Positions 14,801-23,162 of a stretch of 64,000 nucleotides of DNA are shown piece by piece. The notes beneath the pieces are model-generated. The model saw nothing but the letters and a program-made list of their open reading frames with translations. It did no database searches and was not told the DNA's origin. The stretch's first letter is position 1. Each line of letters begins with the position of its first letter. The stretch is from Glandiceps talaboti. Taxonomy: Eukaryota; Hemichordata; Enteropneusta; Spengelidae. The stretch spans positions 14,091,003-14,155,002 of the forward strand of contig NC_135551.1 of assembly GCF_964340395.1 (NCBI RefSeq), read 5' to 3'. The translations under genes and the position numbers were made by a program.

Positions 14801-16410
14801 TGGAGACTTGGAGACTGTACCCCAGTCAACCCAGCTGTATAATTGGAGACTTGGAGACTGTACCCCAGTCAACCCAGCTGTATAATTGGAGACTTGGAGA
14901 CTGTACCCCAGTCAACCCAGCTGTATAATAGGAGACTTGGAGACTGTACCATAGTCAACCCAGCTGTATAATAGGAGACTTGGAGACTGTACCATAGTCA
15001 ACCCAGCTGTATAATAGGAGACTTGGAGACTGTACCATAGTCAACCCAGCTGTATAATAGGAGACTTGGAGACTGTACCCTAGTCAACCCAGCTGTATAA
15101 TAGGAGACTTGGAGACTGTAACCCAGTCAACCCAGCTGTATAATAGGAGACTTGATGCCTGCACCCTACATGTACATGTACATTGTAGTCAAACCAGCTG
15201 TACAATAGGAGACTTGGAATACATTTAGGTCTATGTTATGGATAATAATAACTGTCAACCCTCATGGAAAGAGGTAAAAATACCTACATGTATGATGCTA
15301 TTGAGACTAAATAGAATTATGTATTCTAAACATCCAGTGGGCTATAAGTATAATATTAAGGCAGTGATATGGTTGTCTGACTGGTGGAGCATGTCATCAT
15401 GAGTTGGACCCTAGATGTTGGAGAGCTCTGGACTCTCCAACTTCGATGACTAGACCTACCTTTTTCATCTTCGATCCACTGAAGGCTGGCGTAAGGATAT
15501 TCCTTGTATACTTCCAGTGAAGGCCTTCAATAATAGTTAGACTAGATGTAAATGGTTTTATCTGGACTTTAACTTTCTGTAAAATAAAAAAAGTGATATA
15601 TTAATTAAAATTATATCATATGTATATGATTTGATTGGTTAACAAGTTATGATGTATTTTGCCACATATCAATTTTCTTGATAGGCCTTGTGTAATGAGG
15701 GTTAATGTGCCAAACTGTACAACATTCTACTAGCATACTTTACTGAGTCCCTTTAATATTTAAATGAGTTATTTGAATGCCTATCACTAAATGGTACCAA
15801 AATAGACAGACTCAGAATATAATGTAAAATAAACAGTCAAATTAATAAATAATTCATAAAAAATAATCTAAGGTATATCATACATTTTTTCCTTGGCTGA
15901 AGAAAGAGAGTGATTAGGGATTAATATCTAATCCAGATTATACTTCTTGTACAATGTACATTTCTACAATTTCTCATCAAATCTTATTCAGAAACTGGCT
16001 TTATAGTACTTTACTTGAAACTTACATTACAATGGAAAATCTTGTAGATTATTATTGTAATATTCATTAAAGGGACATATGCTCTGTGACGTTTGTGTAG
16101 TAAACTGTTTTGTCATTTTTGTTTCCAAATAAAAGGTTACTAATTTCTTATATTTTACCCTATAACAACTTGTCTAATAACCAGAAGTCACTGGCTAAAT
16201 TCTTACACCTTACTCTTATAAAAAATAAGATATGGTAAGTGTATTTATATGTTTGCCAAATCAAAAGATATCAAACACACTTCGATAAGACAAAGCATCT
16301 GTGTATGCACACCTGCCTAACTTACAACATGTTGGCCTCAAGCCAGAAAGTGCATGTGGCAGATAAAATCATCCAGGAAGTGTGCCAAAAGTATGTTTTC
16401 CATCATCATC

Positions 16411-16450
<40 letters not shown>

Positions 16451-19400
16451 CAAATATTTGGGTAAAAGTGACACTATTGACAGATATTGTCCCCTAGCTG
16501 ATGATGTAACACTATCACTATGTCACCGTTTTGTTGTTGTTGTTGTTGTTGTTGGTTTTTTGGGGGTTTTTTTTTGTTTTTTTTGTGGTATGAATACATG
16601 GAATGCAGATGAAATTCAGAAATCTTTTACCTTTCTATTTGGAAAGTGACTGAACTGTTTGACCAGTATCTCCTTCACCATATCAACATCCGATATAACC
16701 ATCAATGGTTGTCTTGCTAGATACATACTGTAATCAACATATGTCACATGGACCACTCATAGTATTTCTGAATATTTTCTTTGTTCAGCCAAGGGAGATC
16801 GAAATAAGTGGCCTGAGGGGCCTTGTCACTACGAGTCGAGTAGTGACAAAACCTTTAGTATTTTCTGGCTGAATGTAGAAAAATATTGAGGAATAAGATA
16901 ATTATACTGCAGAATGTAATTGGAGAGAAACACAAATTTAAGTTTGCAAACAAAATGCATTAAAAATTAGGAAAATGACGGAAATTTTGAACTACTTTGG
17001 CCTGATACTGACTCAGTGACATTGCTGAACAATAAAATGATGAAAAGGAGCAATGTTATAAAGATTCTTGTTGAGGCAGATGATGGAAAGTGGCAATGTT
17101 GTTTAAGCTTGGATCACACCATACAGTAATGTGTATGTCGCTACACATATTTGACACACAGCAACAAGGTCCCTTAGACTGTCAATCATATTTTCCGTGA
17201 CCAAATAAAGGAAGAATTGTGGGAATAACATGCCAATGTTCAATGTAATCATAATTGGTCTTATCACTGGTCCATAGTAGAGTTGTCATGAAGTAAATAA
17301 TGAACTGTGTAACAAAACAACATAACTACAACTTTATTACCTGTGTGTATAAGTCAAGATTGACACACTATCCTGACAGCGAATTCTTAGACTCTCTCAC
17401 AGTCGAGCTTCGCATTTATCAAACAGCTAAAACTTGGGTTGTTTTGTATGTATCTACTGCATAATTGTACTCGTATACTAGTATCCCAGTATCCCTAGCC
17501 CTGTACTGTGTACCCTCATTGATCACATAGGGCTAACCTTTTGTTGATGTGTTAGGCGAAGCCTAACACATGTACATCAACAAAAGATTAGCTCTATGTA
17601 ATCGATGGGGGCGTATAGTACAGGGATACTGGGATACTAGTATATGAGTACAATTATGCAGTAGATACATACAAAACAACCCAAGTTTTAGCTATTTATG
17701 CAAAGTTCCAAGGTCTGTGAGAGAGTCTAGCGAATTCTATATCAAGACACAGGAGTTGGGAGGAACGATTTCTAATATTAATCTCTTAATTTCCCTATAT
17801 TTCAAATAAAGTTTCAAAAATTACAATCATATAACTTTCATTTCCTTTGGGTGTCTTTTTCCTATTCTCTGTTGTTATCACTGTCTTATCAGTGTTTGTC
17901 ACCTTTGCACTAATATTAAGTGCACAGCTAATAATCCTAGAACAATCTCACAGGCTACTTTTAATAATCCAGTCAGTCTAGCGGAAATTTAGGCCGAACC
18001 TTGACATAATTGCCACATAAATAATTTTTAGTGCATCTTGCTCAGAATTTTACGTTGAATAACATATCAAAAGTCTAGAAAAAATTAAGTGGTGGAACAT
18101 GGGGGAAAATGACATTTCTTAACTAGCATAATTAGTGAAGAAATAATATTCATGAAATATAATTTGTTCAAAAACCAGTGAAAGTAACATATGTCTATGG
18201 GTAGGTCTAAGGTCATGAATTACTTTTGGGGACTATATGATTGTACACACATTCCTATTAAATTTAAACAGACTTAATGTGTGTAATTTAATCACTTTAG
18301 TTAAGGTTACAGATTACATGTAACGCACAATAAGTATACATTTTTGTGAATGCCCATGTGAGTAGTATCTATCTATGTAACTATCATTAGATAATGGAGT
18401 GCTTGAATACCTTCCTTTCATCATTAAATATTTCCATTGTTAGATAAATGTGCATGTTAAACAATTGTTAATTAGTTTGATTAACATGTAAAAACAATGT
18501 ATTAGTAATCCTACATATTTTCTGTTCATAAATAGTTATTGACGTTCCATTTTGAGTGAACTTTTCAATCATCAAACCACTCCAAAGTAAGATAAACAAT
18601 AGTAATGCAGATTACATGTAACATACAATAAGTATACATTTTTGAATACCACTGTGAGTAGTATGTCTGTCAATAGGTATTGTAGTACTTGAATACATCC
18701 CTTTCATCATCAAATACCTCCCTTGTTAGATAACTATGCGTGTTAAACAATATAGAGAAAACAAAGGTATTATTATTTAATAGAAATATTAGATTATTAA
18801 AATATCAATTAGATATCGCGATCGTATATAGCTAGCTATAAGTATCTAGGGATAGAATTGCAACCCAATGGTAAGTTTGATCATGAAAAGACAAACTTTA
18901 TAAAAAGGCAACAAAGGCGTTCTACTCTATTAGAAAATTAATCACTTCATCCACTAATATAAACATTCCAACATGGATCAACATTTTTCATCACGCTATT
19001 AGACCCATACTAACATACCGTATGGTTGTGAAATTTAGGGAGCAGAAAAATACACATGATCAAACACCAATATAGAAACTAAACATCAAATTATCCTAAG
19101 ATTTTTGGAACATAGACATGATAGAAGACCAAGTTCCAGCACATCTGAAGTATCCCAGCACATCCACATCGAATCACCAGGACATTCAGTCAACATAAAC
19201 AATGTAAATATTCTTGACACCGAAACTAGGGGAATGAAAGAAGTCATATACATCCGGGCACTTAAAACCATCACCCTTATACCTATCCATAGACAAGTTA
19301 CTTGCTAGGTTTGTTTGCGAAAACAACATTTTATGAATATGGCATTCCCGCTAATTATGCTAATTAATAAAAAAATCTCAATTTTTCACCATGTTCCACC

Positions 19401-20293
19401 ACTTAGATTTTTCTAGACTTTTGATATGCTGTTCAGCACAAAATTCTGAATAAGATGCACTAACAATAATTTCTGTTGCAATTATGTCCGGGGTCAAATC
19501 TTATTTTGACTGGACTATTTGCCCAAATAACACATTACTACATGTAACAGTGGGAACAATCTACGGGTTGTCCTATGTCAGATTCATGCAACACACTCAT
19601 GTCATGTACACTCCTGAATGGAAATCTGAATATCTTGAATGTATACCGGTAGCTTTGTGTTTATCTTTATCTATATAAATAAAATCACTGGGAGCAATGC
19701 CTTAGCACCAAAACAATGATTTAAAAAAACAAACCAGAGTTTATGTAATGATAAAACTTACCCAAACACCTTTCCATACTCTTTTTCCCATCTCATCAGA
19801 CTTTCCTGAAAACCTACCTGGAATAAATTGAGAATTAAAATCAATATATTTAACAATAAAAAATCTTATTAAAACTTATCATACAAGATACATAATCATG
19901 AACATATACTCACACTCAAACATGCATGCACGCACATGCACACACACACACCTACACACACATACACACACACACACATATATGCACACATTCACACAAA
20001 CGTATTGTTAAGTAACTCAATTCTCGGTACCTACAATAGAATTCTACCACCTAGGTTTTTCACCAAAATGTGGATTATTCAATTTCTTGCAATTAGTCGA
20101 CCATGAAAATACCTTTACTAGTATTCTGTAATTTGAGATTTGTGCTTTCTTCAAATTAAACTACCTGAACCACCTCTTAGTTCTTTTTGTTAATTTCAAT
20201 TTTAACAGAACCTTCTTCATAAGTTAACTCAAGTATAATTCTATTTTTGTATCAATTAGTAAAGATATCACATTATATACTGTGGTAGTTTTT

Positions 20294-20334
<41 letters not shown>

Positions 20335-22606
20335 TTTGCCCCCCCCCACCACCACCACCACCACCACCAACATCACCCACTACCATCATCATTATCATCC
20401 TCACCACCACCACCACCACCACCTTATGTTCATCTGCTATGTTAATATTCTATAACTCTATCATTATTTTGTAGTGAAATGATGTCCTTGTCTTGTTCAG
20501 TTTGACTTCAGACTCAATATCATGATTCAATGATGACTGGTTGAGTTAGGTCACCTACTGTCATCAAACTAACAAATGATCCAAGTAATGGCCATGGCTT
20601 TGGACCTGACAGACCAAGCTTATTGAATGTTGAGTAGGGATACACAGAATATCTAGGGGAAAAAAATACAAAATGACAAAATGACAAAATGATTATGAGC
20701 TGTGTTTATGTTAACCGATATATACTACTGTTGTGGACCTAATGAGCAACTCAGAAATTACACCTGCTTGCATCATGGTGCATGTGGGTCCTTGACTCAA
20801 TTGTGATGGTCACTTGACACTTGAAAAACAAAATAAAAAATATAAAGATTCACAATTGATAAACTTGCTGAATTGAGCTAATGGAGAGTCAACACATATC
20901 AGTGTGTTTTTATTTAAAAAATCAAGATACTTACTTTCTTTTTGTGATATAGTGAAAAAATGTAGCATATCAAAATTATATAATTCAATATGATTCTTTC
21001 AGATTTTGTGTGTCTTATATGAAAATAATAAGTGAAACTCATCATCTATTTCATTACTATTATTACATCTGTGACAGATTCTTTCATTTCTTAAAGGTAA
21101 CCTTGGTTTACTTTGTCTTCCTATTTCTATACCCAAATTATGATCACTTAATCTAAATTTTGACAAATTTCTATGTACATGTAGTGTAAAATCTAATACA
21201 TGAATTACTTATATAAGTAGTCTTTAAACTTAAATTTATTTCTTGAAAATTCTTTAAGTACATAATTTGTTACCACTTCCATCTTTCCTTGTATCGTTGA
21301 ATAAATTTGTTCTCCAAGCAATTAAATATACATTAGATAATTTCTGCCTTATTTTCTTTTTTGAACTGATATGATTTAACTCCAAATGATTTGAACACTT
21401 TAGTATGATTGTAACTTCCAAACTTCTGATGAACAAACATTTTTCCAGCATGAATTTATAACACTATTTACTTTAAGTGCCTTTTTTTTTCTCAGAATGT
21501 GATTACTTGGCAAACTATTTAATCTACTCCGATATTTAAACACAGACATGTATATGAAGACTAATCTTTTAATGGCAGTCTATCTATCTCAGCTCTAACT
21601 CCTTCAAATGGTGTAGGTTTTACTCACACCTAAACTAAACCTGTAATAAGACATGTACGTACATACATAATCTTTCTAGACAGTTACTTAACATTTCTAA
21701 TTTCAGTTGTCCAAATTTTTGAAGCATTATGAAAGAATTGGTATGATTAAGCCATCAAGAAATATAAATACAGTTTTGGATTCAACATTTTTGTCATGTA
21801 GTACAGATTTTTTTTATATGTTTATACTGCTTTCAAGTTTATTTCAAGCCTTATTATTCAGGTTTACTTGATTTTGAATAAACTTTGAAAGTTTCCATTT
21901 GGAGTAAAGATTACACCAACATATGTATACTACCTATTAAACTGCTTCAATTACATTTAATATTCTCAAAACAAAATGACTGATTTGCAATAATTTGACA
22001 AGCAAAAAGTCTGATGGCATCAAACTATGTCAACCATAATTTACTATGACCAGCTCTGAACTCTCAATAATCTTGTCTTATATTTTATGCTAATAAAATT
22101 CTACCTAGCTCTGGAAATATGCACTCCACCAACCCAAACACTTATCAGCGTTAGGGAGCCATCAATAATTACAAGGGTAGGGCCGGGGAATTGGGGAGGT
22201 CACTTTCTATAAAGCAGTTCTTAGAGGAGCTGGGGAGGGGGCATATTTTAGAAAATGTGCTATGAGGAGGGGCAGATTTTTCTTTGACCCATTATGTTGT
22301 CTAATTTTGCTGGAATTAGGGGAGGGTCATATTATACCTCAGACCACACTGCAGCATTGCACCCGGCCCTGGTTTCACCCTCCCTGTATAATGAACTCCC
22401 CCTTTATATATGGGAGTGATGCATATTATCCCATGCACAAACTTGAAAATTGTCCAATCAAAAACAAGATGAAGGTTCAAGTCTTTGTTTTTTAGGTTTA
22501 CATCGGTATTATATGAAATACAGGAAGTAAATCACACTTACATATAAAATAACAGGATGCATAGAGCAACCAACCACCAGGTGAGAGAAAACCAAAGGAT
22601 TTCCAT
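7483..22606 (-). CDS. Cytochrome P450, CYP3 clan (CYP3/CYP5-like), 12 exons
   Basis: This is a haem-thiolate monooxygenase, expected to sit in the ER membrane and oxidise lipophilic substrates with electrons from P450 reductase. Exons on the minus strand: 22606-22542, 20652-20559, 19817-19762, 16727-16631, 15576-15460, 14000-13912, 13678-13530, 12111-11987, 10401-10261, 9857-9499, 8429-8267, 7560-7483. All introns are GT-AG, all phases agree, and the sum is 1533 nt, giving 510 residues, a normal P450 length. Residues 1-21 form a hydrophobic signal anchor (MEILWFSLTWWLVALCILLF), followed by the proline-rich hinge SGPKPWPLLGS. The I-helix AGYET is at about 318-322, the K-helix ESLR at 375-378, and the haem loop PFGAGPRNCIG has its Cys ligand at about 455. 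HWKYTRNILTPAFSGSKMKK matches the CYP3/thromboxane-synthase group. The C-terminus (GFWLKMTKRK) diverges from typical relatives. CYP3 against CYP5-like cannot be settled by eye. The gene looks intact. Confidence 0.93.
8610..9235. repeat. Intronic direct duplication
   Basis: The segment near 8732-8824 (GAGTAACCTGTGATCAAATC, then TTTACAGTTACAGTACATG and TTTGCAAATACAGCTGA) recurs almost unchanged at 9138-9232. A second matching block, TAACTCTTGCTGAA-like, precedes each copy (about 8622 and 8950). This is a local tandem duplication of about 0.3-0.4 kb in the last-but-one P450 intron block. A G-run of about 18 bases (8826-8843) sits between the copies. Confidence 0.75.
9836..10140 (-). repeat. Triplicated segment spanning a P450 splice acceptor
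   Basis: The 5' edge of P450 exon 10 with its acceptor (plus-strand GCCAAGAAAAAGATCAAAGC then CTG) is echoed twice in the upstream intron. The echoes are at about 9939-9966 (AGCAAGAAAAAGATTGTAAG) and 10049-10075 (GCCAAGAAAGAAAATTAAGC). Each is followed by similar 'GACTGTAA...GTTTATG' sequence. The period is about 105-110 bp. Only the copy joined to the long coding frame (9857-9499) encodes the I-helix. Confidence 0.7.
10520..10855. promoter_or_regulatory. Degenerate tandem array of CTCF-like core motifs
   Basis: Six near-copies of CCACTAGGTGGCAG occur in 330 bp: 10524-10537, 10603-10616, 10654-10667, 10733-10746, 10760-10773 and 10837-10850. The copies at 10603 and 10837 are exact. They are separated by TGTGACTCCTTGAC-like spacers. 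The motif matches the conserved animal CTCF core. It lies in the P450 intron between exons 8 and 9. Binding is inferred; the array may only be a minisatellite that resembles the motif. Confidence 0.55.
11168..11341. repeat. Foldback element with about 70-bp arms
   Basis: The outer arms TAGACTGTTGACAGTCGC (about 11176) and GCGACTGTCGACAGTCTA (about 11316) are reverse complements with one mismatch. The inner arms TCTAAAACTAAAGTCGTCGC (11213) and GCGACGACTTTAGTTTTAGA (about 11273) are a perfect 20-bp pair. The loop is about 40 bp and relatively GC-rich. This is a MITE-like element inside a P450 intron. Confidence 0.75.
11430..11575 (+). repeat. SINE-like fragment
   Basis: GGATTGTATGCTCCTTAGGG and GGGTGATAACTGCAAAGTGC match the 3' half of the SINE-like copy at 13070-13360 (TGTATGCTCCCCAGGGAGTT and GGTAATAATTGTAAAGTGC). 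The 5' half is absent. Confidence 0.6.
11757..11842. repeat. AAAG/AAAT tetranucleotide microsatellite
   Basis: A run of AAAG units, ending in AAAT units, lies at the 3' side of the SINE-like region in a P450 intron. Confidence 0.9.
13070..13360 (+). mobile_element. SINE-like element, near full length
   Basis: The sequence runs from CTGAGTGGCTAAAGTCC through AACCATGACTGCGCCTTAGT and CAACCCAGCTGTATAATTGG to the tail block TGTAAAGTGCTTTAAGCTCC. It then has GGGAAAGTGCTATATAAGAA and an ATT-rich end (ACTATTATTAT). The tail block with a short trinucleotide end resembles dispersed short elements of invertebrate deuterostomes. Two other fragments of the same family are in this P450 gene (11430-11575 and 14508-14595). 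No pol III A/B boxes were verified. Confidence 0.65.
14508..15225 (+). repeat. 43-bp minisatellite expanded from a SINE segment
   Basis: About 15 units of 43 bp, each containing GACTGTACCCCAGTCAACCC, AGCTGTATAATTGG and AGACTTGGA. Units in the left half carry CCCCAGTC and AATTGG. Units in the right half carry CATAGTC or CCTAGTC and AATAGG, so variant blocks have spread locally. The sequence just before the array (14508-14590) matches the 5' part of the SINE-like copy at 13070, and the repeated unit is that element's own internal sequence. The last unit holds an ACATGTACATGTACAT insertion. Confidence 0.9.
16403..16555. repeat. CAA and TTG trinucleotide runs in inverted order
   Basis: A CAA run (about 16408-16450) is followed about 80 bp later by a TTG run (16531-16553), so a transcript could fold on itself. 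An open frame across it would encode polyglutamine, but the segment lies in the P450 intron and the frame has no other coding character. Confidence 0.8.
16764..16895. repeat. MITE-like foldback, family A copy 2
   Basis: The ends GAATATTTTCTTTGTTCAGC and GGCTGAATGTAGAAAAATAT are near reverse complements. The centre contains TTGTCACTACGAGTCGAGTAGTGACAA, itself a palindrome. It is related to the copy at 6872-7015. Confidence 0.65.
17381..17738. repeat. Long foldback element, about 170-bp arms
   Basis: The two halves are near-perfect reverse complements: GAATTCTTAGACTCTCTCAC on the left against GTGAGAGAGTCTAGCGAATTC on the right, and AAAACTTGGGTTGTTTTGTA against TACAAAACAACCCAAGTTTT. The centre is TTAGGC-GAA-GCCTAA at about 17552-17566. 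The loop is only a few bases, so the whole 358 bp could extrude as one hairpin. It lies in the P450 intron between exons 3 and 4. Confidence 0.88.
18308..18757. repeat. Direct repeat pair, period about 297 bp
   Basis: CAGATTACATGTAACGCACA..AAGTATACATTTTTG, then CCTTTCATCAT and GTTAAACAAT (about 18308-18470), recurs at about 18605-18755 with moderate divergence. Both copies lie inside the inverted-end element. Confidence 0.7.
18831..19110 (+). pseudogene. Broken LINE reverse transcriptase fragment
   Basis: One frame reads SYKYLGIELQPNGKFDHEK, the block that follows the YADD motif in non-LTR reverse transcriptases. Frameshifted sequence after it resembles the downstream thumb region. Stops and shifts show it is dead. 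It lies within the inverted-end element 17997-19500. Confidence 0.55.
19918..19990. repeat. CA-rich simple repeat
   Basis: Interrupted CA dinucleotide runs (CACACACACACC, TACACACACAC) in a P450 intron. Confidence 0.85.
20296..20425. repeat. CAT and CAC trinucleotide repeats
   Basis: A CAT run (about 20296-20334) is followed by a C-run and CAC runs, in the first P450 intron block. Confidence 0.9.
20940..22140. other. Intron 1 of the P450 gene, AT-rich, nothing recognised
   Basis: No exon or clear element was seen here. On the minus strand, 21100-21450 has weak low-complexity frames only. Confidence 0.4.
22140..22340 (+). repeat. Dispersed G-rich-ended repeat, family B copy 1
   Basis: AGGGAGCCATCAATAATTAC, GGGGAATTGGGGAGGTCACTT and CATATTTTAGAAAATGTGC match the reverse complement of 56080-56205. 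A related end occurs at 55240. The shared ends suggest a DNA element with GGGAGCC-type termini. Confidence 0.6.
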
Positions 22607-22669
22607 TTCGTCTGATTTCGTCAGATAAAACTAGCTGCTGGAATTTGTGTTCTACTTGGTGTGCGTTCA

Positions 22670-22990
22670 GCTGTCGTGTGTACGCAGATAATACTATACT
22701 TCTTGCACTGTCTTGAAGATCTCGGGTTTGTTATTCGCGTGCACGGACTTGGCGCTGTTCCTAAGTTCACCACTAGAGGGCGATCCGAAGGGTCACCAAG
22801 CGCGCGCGTGCGATTCGAAGCCCCTCGAGCTCCTGACTAGTCTATCAGCTAGCCCTCGGATGTTCTTCCGATAAAATACGACACACAGCCGAACAACGCT
22901 ATCGAGGATGGAACATCAGAGTGTTCGGGCAAGCCCTCACACATGCGAACTTCGTTCGCTTATAGTTAATTATAGCATCGAAAGAAAGCC
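22670..22990 (-). promoter_or_regulatory. GC/CpG-rich region upstream of the P450 start
   Basis: This is one of the few GC- and CpG-rich stretches in the window (for example GCGCGCGCGTGCGATTCGAA near 22800). It lies just upstream of the P450 initiator ATG at 22606, as expected for a promoter. It contains CCACTAGAGGGCGA (22770-22783), an exact match to the animal CTCF core. Transcription start sites cannot be placed from sequence alone. Confidence 0.5.
22770..22783 (+). promoter_or_regulatory. Consensus CTCF-like site
   Basis: CCACTAGAGGGCGA matches the conserved CTCF core. It lies about 165 bp upstream of the P450 start codon in CpG-rich DNA. Confidence 0.5.
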
Positions 22991-23162
22991 CGAACGTCTA
23001 GCAGCAAGACTAGCTCCTGACCGGATTCCTTCATGAACTAAGGCAAAAGCCTTGCTTTTACTTTGTCCCTTTTCTGATGAAACAACCCACCATCACAATA
23101 TATGGAAGCCCTCCTAAACATCATCATGAAACGTAAAAACTTGTATGTGGATGCATTGGCTC

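Larger units (their letters stand above)
17997..19500. mobile_element. DNA-transposon-like element with about 140-bp inverted ends
   Basis: The left arm (about 17997-18137) has ATATCAAAAGTCTAGAAAAA and AAGTGGTGGAACATG. The right arm (about 19350-19500) has the reverse complements CATGTTCCACCACTTAGA and TTTTTCTAGACTTTTGATAT. GCATAATTAG-type sequence marks the inner edge of both arms. The 1.2-kb interior has no transposase frame. It holds a direct repeat and a broken LINE fragment, so the element is non-autonomous or has been invaded. The exact ends and target duplication were not fixed. Confidence 0.65.

Noticed and set aside
14508-15225. CRISPR-like regular array of 43-bp units
   Set aside because: The full unit is repeated with no spacers, and it derives from a SINE.
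16239-16649. 136-codon plus-strand frame with a polyglutamine run
   Set aside because: It lies in a P450 intron and depends on CAA and TTG microsatellites. The rest has no coding character.
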